Of a DNA stretch of 64,000 nt, positions 11,039-21,570 are shown piece by piece. The position numbers were made by a program, and so were the translations under genes. The stretch's first letter is position 1; every line of letters starts with the position of its first letter. Location of the stretch: contig OZ345381.1 of the NCBI GenBank assembly GCA_977006965.1, forward strand, positions 434,001 to 498,000, read 5' to 3'. Origin of the DNA: Phymatolithon calcareum. Its lineage: Eukaryota; Rhodophyta; Florideophyceae; Hapalidiales. Under the pieces are notes generated by a model. That model did not search any database, was not told the origin of the DNA, and saw only the letters and a program-made list of their open reading frames with translations.

Positions 11039-11234
11039 CCGAAGTGCGTGCAAGGTGAAGAACGAAGTAGTAGATAATGTAGCCCGGAGAGAGCAATGAA
11101 ATCCATAGCTGAAGCATGCCATTCTTACCTGTGTCGCGTATTGTCCTCCACTTCGCAGTGATGAAGTCCAAGCCGAAAGTGAAAGCGAGCGGAATGAGTG
11201 CGGCGGCATAAGTGGAGAGCGTGGGAACTGCCAT
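10953..11234 (-). CDS. Possible small membrane protein, doubtful
   Basis: A 93-residue ORF from an ATG at 11234 has two hydrophobic stretches (around ALIPLAFTFGLDFI and ISLLSPGYIIYYFVL). No family is recognised. A GTAAGA donor-like sequence near 11130 could mean that the real gene is spliced and that the 3' part of this ORF is intron. The ORF ends inside the hairpin at 10906-11038, which lowers confidence. Confidence 0.2.
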   Translation of the reverse strand: MAVPTLSTYAAALIPLAFTFGLDFITAKWRTIRDTGKNGMLQLWISLLSPGYIIYYFVLHLARTSDCLGSHPALRVEKLDRSCLNLRRSHNTA

Positions 11235-11778
11235 TGTGTACGTACTCAGAGCGCAAAGCTGTAGACGCGGCAACGTGATTCGATGGATAACCATTGTCGG
11301 ATACCCACGAGCGGGAAAACGGAGCACTCGGTGAAGAGACAGTGTGTACGCGGTTCATGCGCCCGCCACACAGTAGCAGTAGTCGAAAGTGACTGACCGG
11401 GCTAAGCTATGACAGGAAAAGCACGCCCCTGGACGCTCGAAGACATTCTCGGAGAGACTCGTCGCGTGGGTGGTTCTTACGCAGTTTGCAGCCCGACAGT
11501 CACACTTCCAGCTCACCACATCAAAAAACGTCGAAAGGACGGTCCCCCAGCCGTAGCGTTAGTTTCCCTCCCCCCGATCAAGATAATGTTCTTTGGTTGG
11601 ACGCAGCCGCCATAAATTTACTGGTGGGGATCACACCTCAGAGCCAATAAGTATGATATGCCCTGCTACAGTACCAGTGCAATACAAGTATACTGCATTG
11701 GTACTGGAGAATGCGGGAAATACCAATATTTCGATACTTCGGAAGAAACGGACCATGCTCAACGACTTATAGAGACTA

Positions 11779-12176
11779 CAGTCAGACCTCGATAAATGGA
11801 ACCTCTTTTTTAGAATAACCTCGGTTAGCAGCATAATCGAGTGCTCCACGAAAACCGTATCCGCCTAAATTTAACGAAAATTAAAGGATTCTAGAATATT
11901 TGATAGGAGCATTACTTCATGTTCGAGGTCACGGGGCATACCTTAAATTTTGTTATAATTTTGTTTAGCGTACACGGAGCATATCCTCACTCGTAGAAAA
12001 CTGTAAGTACTTTTCATGTTTCTCCTGCCATTGGCATACAGTACAGTAGAATATGGCTACTGTTCGGCACACGTGTGATCCAAAACTTATGATTCAAAAT
12101 TCGACTTGAGAATAACCTCGATTTTGAGAATATTGGACCATTCCACAGTGCCCATCCATTTATCGAGGTCTGACTG
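11779..12176. mobile_element. 398-bp MITE with pogo/Tc1-like TIRs and TA target duplication
   Basis: The two ends are inverted copies of at least 22 bp beginning CAGTCAGACCTCGATAAATG. Each end is flanked by TA (11777-11778 and 12177-12178), the duplication expected for Tc1/mariner/pogo transposases. There is no transposase ORF inside, so it is non-autonomous. The phrase GAATAACCTCG recurs near both ends. The family call rests on the TIR start and the TA target. Confidence 0.85.
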
Positions 12177-12377
12177 TATACGGAAAAAAACAGGCACATG
12201 TGCCCAATAGGGTTGCAGTTCAATTAGTTTCAAATTAACGATCCATATGATACACCATATTGTGTTTTATAATTGTTTTCTGATTCATATGCACGTGCCG
12301 TGCATTATTATCGTCAGCTACGTAGTGGATTCGTGCGTTACGGAACTAAACGGCTACCCGTGAAATTTGCCAAGCGA

Positions 12378-12842
12378 AAGTTTCGTTTAACTTTCGCGTT
12401 GACAAAACAGGTGATCGAAAGTTTCGATTTCCTGTTCTTATCGAGGCAATACTTCCCAAAAGGACAGTCGCAATTCCTTCTTTCTTAGCACAAATTTCCT
12501 CTTCAGTATTGGAACTACAAAGTTTCGCTAACAAAATTTTAAAACTTCCGCTCCTTCCCAGCGAAATTTGCAAACGAAAGTCGAAAGTTTCGCCAAAAAC
12601 GGGAAAGTTTCGATTTCTAGGAGCAAGTTTCGCAGGAAGAATGTGGGACATTTTTGGATTTTTTCATATCAATGGCAAGATCTCGTTCAGGTCTACAAAG
12701 TTTCGCTAAGGAATTGAAATATAGACAAACTGCAAACAGAATCTGGCCAATGAGAATTCGGCTACTGCGAAAGTTTCGATTTTGGCACGTTTCATGACAC
12801 GTGTTCTCATCGAAAGTTTCGCAAAAGTTTCGAAAAGTTTCG
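12378..12842. repeat. Field of 11 AAGTTTCG repeats
   Basis: The octamer AAGTTTCG occurs 11 times in 465 bases, usually inside a longer CGAAAGTTTCG or CAAAGTTTCGCTAA context, with spacings from 10 to about 100 bases. The last three copies are nearly adjacent (12815-12842). All copies are on the plus strand. No ORF explains it. Confidence 0.8.
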
Positions 12843-12966
12843 CTTGGGAAATCCAGATCCGTAACTTTGCGTATCATACGTATGATAGTTTTGCAAATGG
12901 ATACGTTGCTTCTGCCGAAGTGTCAGCAATAGTCTTCCATGCCTATGCATGGTCCAAGCGTGTAAG

Positions 12967-13337
12967 CAGGGGAATGTTAAGGGGGGGAGAAACGCAGACC
13001 CGGTGTCATATCACTTAGTAACATACATTCTAATAAAAACGAGGCGCGCGTTGTGCATAGCGATTTATGAGGATAACGCTGTATCAAAAATTGTCGCCAA
13101 AGCTTTGACGCCAACCTTAATTCTAGCTATTTCTTACCAAGAAACGAGTCGAGCAACGAGAGCTGCCGCTACATTAGGAACTCCTAATGTTCCCATGATT
13201 TCCTTTTATTTCTCTGGTATTTCTATGATGCGATCTTCGCCCTAATGTTTCTTTTTCAAACGGGCTCGATATATGATAATCTTGGAAAAGCGGTATGACA
13301 CAGGGTCTGCGTTTCTCCCCCCCTTAACATTCCCCTG
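12967..13337. mobile_element. 371-bp TIR element with 7-bp target duplication
   Basis: The termini are inverted repeats of about 45 bp starting CAGGGGAATGTTAAGGGGGG. The element is flanked by direct GTGTAAG copies at 12960-12966 and 13338-13344. No transposase is encoded. The CAGGGG start recalls hAT elements, but those normally duplicate 8 bp, so the superfamily is left open. Confidence 0.85.
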
Positions 13338-13344
13338 GTGTAAG

Positions 13345-14288
13345 CTTGTTTCAAATGGACAATCAATGATTAAAAATCTAACCGTGATATCAACAGGTCG
13401 ATAAAAATTCGTCAACTGTGTTAAAAAGTTGAAAATGAGAAAATCGCTATTTCCCGCACTCTCCTGTATAATCCACCAATGCGGCAAAGACACATTTGTA
13501 CCGCATAAGTTTCTGCCTGCTGGCGGTGAGCGCCGCCACCAGGACTCCCGAGTGCAGAAGAAAGGGCTGGCTTTCTGCATGTGGCGCCAAAATGGTATTC
13601 CGCATATTTTTCGATTACCCGTACGGCTTAGAATATTGCCTCCATTAAGGGCGTCAATGCAGTTGACGGTAACGTAAACTAATGTTCTCACCCGTACTCT
13701 GTCGATGATCGGCCATCTCATTTCAATTTGGACCATTGCGAAATTGAAATTTGGTGCTTAACCGTAATCCTCTATCCCAGTTGTTAAGTGGATTCGTAGA
13801 TACAACTTCGACTTCTGTCATTAGGAACTCAGGAAGCCCGCAGTCCAGATTATTTTCCGCTTCCAGGCCTTCACTTCAAACATCTAGTCTGTAGCAATGT
13901 TGCAGCTTTCTAAAACGTGATGCAACGGCATCAAAAGCCGAGGTTGACTCCGCTGCATGGTACACCTCAACGTCCTCATGGCTCGAGGAGGAAATAGTGT
14001 GACGCGAAAAATGTCCAGAAGTGCTTCTTCCAGGGCTCAAATAGCTTCATTGTCTTGAAGTCGATGTCATTTTCGAGGAAAGTAGCTTCCATAGTGTTTA
14101 CAAGTCCCCATTCAACTCCTCTAGCCTACTTGCTTTATTCAAAACGACTCGGTCAACAAAATTTTGAATTCTTCCACATACCTTAAATCTGTTAGCAAGC
14201 ACAACATTCACTTGACGGGATAGAAAAGGTGAAACTACACTTCGCAGCGCATAGAAATATGAGACGCAATCACTCAATTTCCAAAGGA
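13345..14288. other. Intergenic, no supported gene
   Basis: No convincing coding sequence is seen. Small inverted motifs occur (for example GGCGGTGAGCGCCGCC near 13523). The right end holds the 3' flank of the DnaJ gene. Confidence 0.4.
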
Positions 14289-15605
14289 CTACTTTTTCCC
14301 AAAATTAAAAAATCCTTCGCCGCCCTTTTTTCCTTTCCTTCCACTCTTATCCTTTTCGACGGTGCTAGACGGAACAGCCCCATTCTTAGCGCTATTTCCG
14401 CCCTCGATATCGCTCAGTTCCTCCACCAAACGTCGCTGCTCCGCCGAAAGACGTGTCGGAATACGAACTTCCACAGTCACAGAATGATCGCCGCGAATAT
14501 ATGAGTTGCCCAATTTTGGCACACCTTTTCCTTCGATGCGCAGTACAGCGCCGGGTTGCGTCCCAGGAGATATATTGACGTCCACTGGCCCATCCACGGT
14601 CTTCACACTGATTCGGCGCCCAAGAATAGCGTCCAGGTATGAAATCTTCACCTTGGAATAGATATTGATGCCATCTCGGGTGAAGTCGGGGGACGAAGTT
14701 ACTCTTAGCATCACATACAAATCACCTGGCGGACCTCCACGCGGACCTGCATCGCCTTCATTTCGAACACGAAGTCTGCTGCCCGTGTCCACACCGGGTG
14801 GGATGGTGATCATAAGTTGCTTAGTGACCTGGGTGCGTCCACGACCACCGCAGGTACCGCAGTACTCATCGACAGTCTCACCAGTTCCGCGACACGTTGA
14901 GCATGTCGTCGTCTGCTGGAACATGCCGAGTGGGGTACGGGTGACTTGAACTGTGGACCCCTTTCCGTCGCAGGACGAGCAACGCTTAGGGAATGTACCT
15001 GGTTTCACACCCGATCCCGTACAGGTTCCGCACGTTTCCAGGTGAGAGAAACGAATCTTCTGTTCAGCGCCGAAGACGGCTTTTTCAAAAGGTACATCGA
15101 CGTCAAGGCGCAAGTCATCACCAGGTTGCGGTCCAGCGCTACGACGAGACCGTGCCTGGCCGCCCTGACCACCGAAAAATGTGTCAAATATGTCAGAGAA
15201 TGAGCCGAAGTCTTGTCCGAAGTCAGAAAAGCCGGAGCCAACGCCAGTCTTCACCCCTGCCTCTCCGAACTGGTCGTAGCGCTGGCGAGTTTCATCGTCG
15301 GAAAGAATTTCGTAGGCGCGCGAGATTTGTTGGAACTTCTCCTTCGCATCGGCGGCCTTGTTCACATCTGGATGATACTTTCGAGCCAATTTGCGAAACG
15401 CGGCCTTGATATCTGCACCACTGGCAGAGCGACCGACTCCCAACGTGGAGTAATAGTCTTCATCCGCCCGAATTTCGGGCATTCGCGCGTATCGAGAGGT
15501 CCGCCTGCTTGCGCATGGTGGGCGCGCATTCAGGGAGGAGCCAGCAAAATAAGGACGAGAGCCCAAAGGGATGGCTGCGGAAGATGCGAATCCGGGCATG
15601 ACCAT
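14289..15605 (-). CDS. Type I (DnaJA) co-chaperone, plastid-type
   Basis: This 438-residue J-protein stimulates Hsp70 ATPase activity and delivers clients. An N-terminal extension of about 48 residues rich in Ser, Arg and Ala looks like a transit peptide. The J domain follows ([10 protein letters not shown] to YDQFG) with the HPD tripeptide in RKYHPDVNK, then a Gly/Phe-rich linker. Four CxxCxGxG zinc motifs are intact ([32 protein letters not shown]). The two C-terminal substrate-binding domains and a Lys/Gly-rich tail complete it. All motifs are intact, so it should be functional. Plastid rather than mitochondrial location is inferred from the cyanobacterial-like sequence. Confidence 0.93.
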   Translation of the reverse strand: MVMPGFASSAAIPLGSRPYFAGSSLNARPPCASRRTSRYARMPEIRADEDYYSTLGVGRSASGADIKAAFRKLARKYHPDVNKAADAKEKFQQISRAYEILSDDETRQRYDQFGEAGVKTGVGSGFSDFGQDFGSFSDIFDTFFGGQGGQARSRRSAGPQPGDDLRLDVDVPFEKAVFGAEQKIRFSHLETCGTCTGSGVKPGTFPKRCSSCDGKGSTVQVTRTPLGMFQQTTTCSTCRGTGETVDEYCGTCGGRGRTQVTKQLMITIPPGVDTGSRLRVRNEGDAGPRGGPPGDLYVMLRVTSSPDFTRDGINIYSKVKISYLDAILGRRISVKTVDGPVDVNISPGTQPGAVLRIEGKGVPKLGNSYIRGDHSVTVEVRIPTRLSAEQRRLVEELSDIEGGNSAKNGAVPSSTVEKDKSGRKGKKGGEGFFNFGKK

Positions 15606-16302
15606 CGCAGAGAATGCCGACCGGTCCCTGGCACGAGGATCACGTTATCCCCTGCCTACTTCAGAATATTTCGTTCTCTGTTGCCGCCGTTGTTCCGGAG
15701 ATTGACTTTTGGGGAGGTGCACCTGCTATAATCTTGGAAAGAGGGCAGTTTTTGATCGAAAAAATGCAATATTTTAGATGTTTCCAGATCCTAGCCTCTT
15801 CCTGACCGCCACGTGGACACGTGCACATGAATGATATTTGAATTTCTTCACACGCAATTCGGCCAATTACAACCTGCTCAACAACGCTGTACCCGTTTTG
15901 GACCTCAAATTCTCAGATAACGGCTCAAAGCGATACTATTGGGTAGCTCTTTTTTGATACCCAATTGTGCAGCGCCATAACCTGAAAAGTATCCCCATTG
16001 GCTATCAGGATAGCTGGATATCCGGTACCTCAAAAGTTGCTCTCCAATACCAGAGATCTCTGATGCCGCCATGGCGGTCGAGCACCACACTGTTCGCAGG
16101 AATGCTCTCCGAAAACGGTGCACTGGCCAAAAAAACTTCCTAAGACGTGGGAATGATACTGGCAATCATCTCTTGAAGATAAATATATGAGGAACAGGAT
16201 ATTATTCGAATTTCGCCTATCAATACAATCTGCCCTTCGAGAAGCACAAGACCTATTCGTAAAGCAGTAATTTTATCAAAGTTAACACACAAACGCACGA
16301 TT
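15606..16302. other. Intergenic between DnaJ and GyrA genes
   Basis: About 700 bases with no recognisable gene. They must contain the DnaJ promoter and the GyrA 3' flank, both genes being on the minus strand. Confidence 0.5.
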
Positions 16303-19101
16303 TTACAGAGGCTCATCATCATCAACTTCTTCTTCGGTCTCCTCTACGGTGTGTGGTTCTTCGTCCTCCTCCTCTTCGCTTAACTCTCTTGGCAAAATTG
16401 TTACAGCCGCCACAGTGTCCCCTTCATCAAGTCTCTGCATCAACAATCCCTTAGATCTAGGCAAGTGTCGTATGGGAAGTCGTGAGATTCGAAAGCGAAC
16501 AATCGTCCCATCACGCGTTGCAAGCATAACCGAATCCTCCTCATTGCATGTCAGCAAAGTAACTACTCGGTCTTCGCGTCCAGCCTTAAACTTGATACCC
16601 GCTCTTCCCTTGCATTTGCGATTATTCGTCGAGAAGACATCCACGGGAATCCGCTTCCCATCACCGAGTGCCGTCACTACCAAGACGAAAGTGTCCGGAT
16701 TTTCCCCAGACTCCGTGTCTTGAACAATGTCCATTCCTGCAATAGCATCCCCTTCGTTAAACTTCATTGCAATCACCCCTCGCGCCACGCGGCCCATCGG
16801 CCGTATTGAGTCATCGCTTGCCGAAATTCTTGCAATTTTGCCATTTTCAGACGCGAATATAATGGAATCTTTGGAAGAACATCTCCGAACCCATTGGAGT
16901 TCATCCTGATCATCAATGCGGATGATTCGCTTCCCGAGAGAATTGATCGCGTTAAATGCAGACAGCTTGGTCTTCTTAACTAATCCTTGCTGTGTGACAA
17001 GGACCAAATATTCATCTTCTTGGCATTCCGTAATCGGCAGCACAGAGGCCATGGTCTGCCCGGCATGAATTCGAGGAAGCAACTGAAACACGGGAACTCC
17101 TCTGGTGCTCGGAGACCCCAACGGTACCTTGTGGGCGGGCAAGTCGTACGCAATTCCACTTTTTGATATCACCAATAGTTTGTCATGCGTCATGCAAGTG
17201 AAGAAATGTGCAATCATGTCATTTTCGCGTAGACGGCCTATGCCTTTTTTGCCCCTAGTTCCTCGGTGCTGACTGTCAAAGGATGTTGCCGCCATTCTCT
17301 TGATGTAACCCTGCTCCGTGACGACAATAACGGAACGATCGTTTGTCACAAGAGATAGTTCATCAATGTCAACATTAGAGTCATCAGCACTATCGATAAT
17401 CACAGACCGCCTCGCGACAGCATGGCGCTCTGAGAGATTTGACAGTTCCTTGGCAATAATTGCGTCGACTTTTGACTCATCCGCAAGAATACCACGATAA
17501 TCCGCGATGCTTTCAATCAGACTCCGTTTCTCTTTTTCAAGACGATCCTGTTCCAAAGATGTAAGACGCCGTAATTGCATGGACAGAACCGAATCCGCTT
17601 GTACCTCGCTCAATCCATAAGATCTAATCAACTCTTTTTTTGCGACACCAGAGTCCCTAGAACCGCGAATCGTGCGCACAACTTCGTCGCAGTTGCGCTG
17701 CACAATCAAAAATCCGTCAACAAAGTGCTCGCGCTCCTCAGCATTGCGAAGGTCAAATTCCACTCTTCGACGAACAGTCTCCCTTCGAAAATCCAGAAAC
17801 TTTTCCAGGCAATTTCTCAAAGTTAACCGAATCGGAAATCGACCATTATCCAACGCCATCACATTTGCCGCAAAAGACGTTTGCAGATACGTCTTTTTGA
17901 ACAAATTGTTAAGGACAATTGGGAGCTCGGCGTCCCGCTTTAGTTCAATGACAATTCTGGTGCCGCTTCGGTCAGACTCATCACGCAGGTCTGCGATGCC
18001 GTCCAATTTTTTCGAGTTGACCAACTCTGCAATATTGGAGACAAGAGTGGCCTTGTTCACTTGATACGGGAGCTCGGTCACAACAATTGCAGTGCGGGGC
18101 AGTTTTCGACCCGAGTTACCCTCACCACTGATAAGCTCTTGATGTGCGCAAGCTCTAACGACAATGCGCCCACGACCCGTGAGATACATCTCGCGACAAC
18201 CCGCACGACCAAGAATTTGCCCACCCGTTGGAAAGTCTGGTGCCGGAACAAGTTCGAGCAGTTCATCGTCGCTCAGTTCTGGATCCTCAATAAGTGCTTC
18301 AAGCGCTCGAGCAAGTTCACCAAAATTGTGTGGCGGAATATTCGTCGCCATGCCGACAGCAATTCCAGAGCTGCCATTCAAAAGCAAATTTGGAAATCGA
18401 GCCGGTAGTACAAGTGGCTCCATTTCAGACCCGTCAAAGTTAGCGCCTCTTTCGATAGTATTTTTGTCGATATCTTCGAACAGTCCGTCCTTCGTCAGCT
18501 TCGAAAGTCTGCATTCTGTGTAGCGCATCGCGGCGGGGGGGTCGCCATCAGTGGACCCAAAATTACCATGGCCTTCCACTAGAGGAATGGCCATCGAAAA
18601 ATCCTGAGACATTCTGACGAGCGCATCGTACACTGCAGTTTCACCGTGTGGATGGTATTTTCCCAGCACTTCTCCGACGACACGGGCACTTTTCCGAAAC
18701 CTGCTCGCGGGGTTTAGACCGAGGTCGTGCATTGCAAACAGGATGCGTCTGTGTACGGGCTTCAAGCCGTCGCGGACATCTGGCATTGCGCGTCCTAGAA
18801 TAACAGACATGGCATATTCCATATACGAGCGACTCATTTCCTCTTTGAGATCGGCAGGTACAATGCCTGTGGTGCGTTCAGGAATGCCTTGGTCGGTTTT
18901 TCCAGACCCCTCGCCGACGGATTTTGTCGACATGGAGGCATGTCGAACGCCGCTGAAGTGAGCATGACGCAGTCCAGACTTATTAGATGAATGCGTCAGT
19001 CCCTGCAATCGATGGTAAATATTACCAGTGAATTGTGTTCGACCTCGTCCTAAACCGGGAGCCCATGCCGAAACAAATACAGTTATCTTGGATGTGGACA
19101 T
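16303..19101 (-). CDS. gyrA: DNA gyrase subunit A, organelle-targeted
   Basis: This 932-residue type IIA topoisomerase subunit breaks and rejoins DNA; with GyrB it supercoils organelle DNA. The first ~75 residues are a basic Ser/Thr-rich targeting sequence absent from bacterial GyrA. The breakage-reunion domain carries the catalytic Tyr (Tyr194) in AAMRYTEC. In the quinolone-region stretch [13 protein letters not shown], Thr replaces the Ser83 of Escherichia coli and the Asp87 equivalent is kept. The C-terminal beta-pinwheel is present with a variant GyrA box (QHRGTRG against QRRGGKG), and the protein ends in an acidic tail. The ORF opens further upstream at GTG 19125, but the first ATG is at 19101. 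No GyrB partner is in the window. Confidence 0.95.
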   Translation of the reverse strand: MSTSKITVFVSAWAPGLGRGRTQFTGNIYHRLQGLTHSSNKSGLRHAHFSGVRHASMSTKSVGEGSGKTDQGIPERTTGIVPADLKEEMSRSYMEYAMSVILGRAMPDVRDGLKPVHRRILFAMHDLGLNPASRFRKSARVVGEVLGKYHPHGETAVYDALVRMSQDFSMAIPLVEGHGNFGSTDGDPPAAMRYTECRLSKLTKDGLFEDIDKNTIERGANFDGSEMEPLVLPARFPNLLLNGSSGIAVGMATNIPPHNFGELARALEALIEDPELSDDELLELVPAPDFPTGGQILGRAGCREMYLTGRGRIVVRACAHQELISGEGNSGRKLPRTAIVVTELPYQVNKATLVSNIAELVNSKKLDGIADLRDESDRSGTRIVIELKRDAELPIVLNNLFKKTYLQTSFAANVMALDNGRFPIRLTLRNCLEKFLDFRRETVRRRVEFDLRNAEEREHFVDGFLIVQRNCDEVVRTIRGSRDSGVAKKELIRSYGLSEVQADSVLSMQLRRLTSLEQDRLEKEKRSLIESIADYRGILADESKVDAIIAKELSNLSERHAVARRSVIIDSADDSNVDIDELSLVTNDRSVIVVTEQGYIKRMAATSFDSQHRGTRGKKGIGRLRENDMIAHFFTCMTHDKLLVISKSGIAYDLPAHKVPLGSPSTRGVPVFQLLPRIHAGQTMASVLPITECQEDEYLVLVTQQGLVKKTKLSAFNAINSLGKRIIRIDDQDELQWVRRCSSKDSIIFASENGKIARISASDDSIRPMGRVARGVIAMKFNEGDAIAGMDIVQDTESGENPDTFVLVVTALGDGKRIPVDVFSTNNRKCKGRAGIKFKAGREDRVVTLLTCNEEDSVMLATRDGTIVRFRISRLPIRHLPRSKGLLMQRLDEGDTVAAVTILPRELSEEEEDEEPHTVEETEEEVDDDEPL

Positions 19102-19350
19102 TGCGGCATTGCGCCGTTCGTTCACTTTTCTTAGATCTAGAAAATGGACGAAAAATGTGGTGCAGGTCAGAGTACACTTTGCTGTCGATGTGGATCGAAA
19201 CGAGCTCTACTTGCGTATATGATTGGCTTACAGTATTTTCTGCACAAGGCCCACCCAAAGAATTTGTAAATATTTATCTATAGTACCAGTAATGAATAAA
19301 TTAATAATAACGCACTGGAAGCTTCGTATGATACATACAGTAAATCTTCA

Positions 19351-20202
19351 TCAAACGAGTTTATTCTCAAATCGCTCGTTCACTTTGTCCCAGCTAATTA
19401 CGTCGTACCACGACATCAAGTATTCCGCCCTCCTGTTCGCATATTTGCAAAAATAGGCGTGTTCCCAGCAATCGCACCCGAGTAGAGCAGTGTTCCCATT
19501 ATTGTCCATACAAGGGTGATCTTGGTTTCTATATTGTCGAATGGCCAGGTTCCCGCTTTTCTCCTGCACAAGATAAACGAAGCCAGAACCGAAGAGGGAT
19601 GTCGCCTGTGCGATGAATTCTTTCTTGAAGTTCTCCATGGAACCGAACTGGCTCGAAATCTTATCAATTATTTTCCCACTAGGGTCCGTGCTTGTCTTTG
19701 GGGCCATGCTTTCGAAAAATTGTTTGTGGTTCAGATAACCCCCTCCCTGATTTCGCAGCGCAGACCGCAGACTCTCATCTTTCACTCGGCGCAATTTTGA
19801 CAATAATTCCATAAGGGCCTCATCCGTAGTAGGCATATTTCTTCCGAGTTTGGCCAAAGCAGCGTTCAGTTTGGCCGCATATGCCACGAAAAGCTTGTCA
19901 TGGTGAACAGCCATTGTCGCCGAATCAATCGCGGGCTCCAAAGCGTCATACGCATACGGCAATGGCGAGGCGCTAAATTGAAACTCAGAGGATTCTTCCG
20001 CAATCGCAATTCCGGGCCGAGCATAGCGGGAAAGACTCGATGCAGCTGCGAGGCACAACCCAGAGCGTAAAATCTCTCGTCGCGATAGCCCTCGCACTGT
20101 CATTGAGACCCGAAACGGACACGCATTATGCGAACTGGTCGGCCATTTCGCAAAGAGAAATTGACCTGTGAATGAGGAGCTTGTAAACGTAATGGAGGCC
20201 AT
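19351..20202 (-). CDS. Superoxide dismutase (Fe/Mn family), probable thylakoid-lumen enzyme
   Basis: This 283-residue enzyme converts superoxide to O2 and H2O2. The metal-site motifs are a His in MAVHHDKL, NHKQFF, and DCWEHAYF supplying the Asp and the last His. GGGYLNHKQFF and the RRAEYLMSWYDVISW end resemble cyanobacterial-type Mn enzymes more than Fe enzymes, though metal identity cannot be settled by eye. The N-terminus is bipartite: a Ser/Thr-rich plastid-type region from ATG 20202, then a twin-arginine stretch LSRREILRSGLCLAAASSL and an AIAEE cleavage-like site, suggesting Tat import into the thylakoid lumen. The ORF extends to an ATG at 20313, but the sequence starting MASITFTSSS at 20202 looks like the true transit peptide. 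Confidence 0.92.
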   Translation of the reverse strand: MASITFTSSSFTGQFLFAKWPTSSHNACPFRVSMTVRGLSRREILRSGLCLAAASSLSRYARPGIAIAEESSEFQFSASPLPYAYDALEPAIDSATMAVHHDKLFVAYAAKLNAALAKLGRNMPTTDEALMELLSKLRRVKDESLRSALRNQGGGYLNHKQFFESMAPKTSTDPSGKIIDKISSQFGSMENFKKEFIAQATSLFGSGFVYLVQEKSGNLAIRQYRNQDHPCMDNNGNTALLGCDCWEHAYFCKYANRRAEYLMSWYDVISWDKVNERFENKLV

Positions 20203-21220
20203 TACTCCTAGCCAACTCGGTGCTGGTACACCGCATTGATGATGCACCCGCCATTCTTGATGATACACCTCCAAGTATGATAAGACGATCTCGGAGATAC
20301 CATCGCATCCCATTGGTCATAATTCATTATCGCGACCGAGAAGTACAGCAGGGCTTTGTGCCAGAGCTCGAGCAAGCGCTTTCGGAACCCATGAGCACTA
20401 GCACTGACAACCCAAGGATCTCCCTTGAAATATTCGTTTTTCAGAAATAACGAGTGCAAAGCGTGAACAGAGTCAGCCGCTAACTCTAGGACAGCAAGTA
20501 GCTTGCGTGCACTCTTTACTTTGTCTTTTGTTAGACGACAACCATCTTCTCCTCCCCGTAAGCACCGGCTACTCGTATTCGAAACAGGACTTCTCGTGGG
20601 AAGAAGCCCCCATCAAAACAGCTCAAAAGTTTTACGTGATGAGAAAGAAAGGGGGTAGTGAGGGCTCCGTGAGATGATATCGGGGCACCAAAAGTCAAGT
20701 TGGCGCCAAATTGCTCGAGTTTGGACGGGAAGCAGGCAGAGCAGATTTATTATCTTCGTTCCTGCAGCCATGAAGTTGAAGTTTTTGCTCTGCCCGATTT
20801 GCATCAAGCTCATTGTCATAACGAAATTACGGACGGAAAACACCAATAATATTCGGACAAGTCATCGGCTACGGCACAAAATTTCGGTAATACTCTGTAC
20901 ATGTATCATGATACATGTTCAGATCGTGTCTTATTCAATTCATGTGCTAATTCGGTACGGTATTGGGGTACTGATTTGTGAATACACCCCATTTTTCTTA
21001 CTGGATATTCGCAGAGTTGGGCGCAGAATTGTTCGCACCACAGGACAGGCTAACTTTCGCCCAGGCTCACATTCAGACTTGCGTGGTCCTTGGGATACTC
21101 CTCGGTGGAGCTCTAATGTTCGAAGCCATGATCGGCACTGTATTGTCCCGAGTATTAAGATTCTTCCTCCCGAGAAGAGCTCCTCTTAGTTAAAAAATCA
21201 AGCCTCAATGGTACTTCGAC

Positions 21221-21266
21221 AAAGGTTTTTGAGAGCATTTTTAAAAAAAGAGCTCTCAAAACCTTT
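21221..21266. repeat. Hairpin with ~15-bp arms
   Basis: The left arm AAAGGTTTTTGAGAGC and the right arm GCTCTCAAAACCTTT pair except for one extra T, around a 15-base A/T-rich loop. Confidence 0.8.
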
Positions 21267-21501
21267 CGCTGAGTTTTGTTTTTTACAAGAGCATATCGTG
21301 GTCCTACGAAGCTCATAGCTATCTGGTTGCAAGAAGACTATATTCTTTGCACATCGCCGTCGGCGACGAAAGCTTGTTCAAGTCTGGGAAATGCAAGTCG
21401 GTTAGCACTGCTTCAGAGCTTGACAGAGAAGTCCTCCCCGCCGAGTTCGACCTCGTTGAAATGGTCATGTGCATTTTAATCCATGACCAAGTCACCTGCT
21501 G

Positions 21502-21570
21502 ATACAGTGTTGGCAATTCAGTCGACTCGTCTTTAAAAAGACGAGTCGACTGAATTTGCAAACACTGTAT
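21502..21570. repeat. Near-perfect inverted repeat with ~34-bp arms
   Basis: ATACAGTGTT at the left and AACACTGTAT at the right pair through the whole segment, with only a few mismatches around GGCAA/TTTGC. The centre is CGTCTTTAAAAAGACG. There is almost no loop, like the palindrome at 3209-3268 though of unrelated sequence. Confidence 0.85.

Noticed and set aside
19102-19125. GTG start giving GyrA eight more residues
   Set aside because: Non-ATG; an in-frame ATG at 19101 starts a good targeting peptide.
20674-21193. Overlapping plus ORFs with a hydrophobic segment
   Set aside because: The protein-like frame starts only with GTG and no intron can be confirmed.
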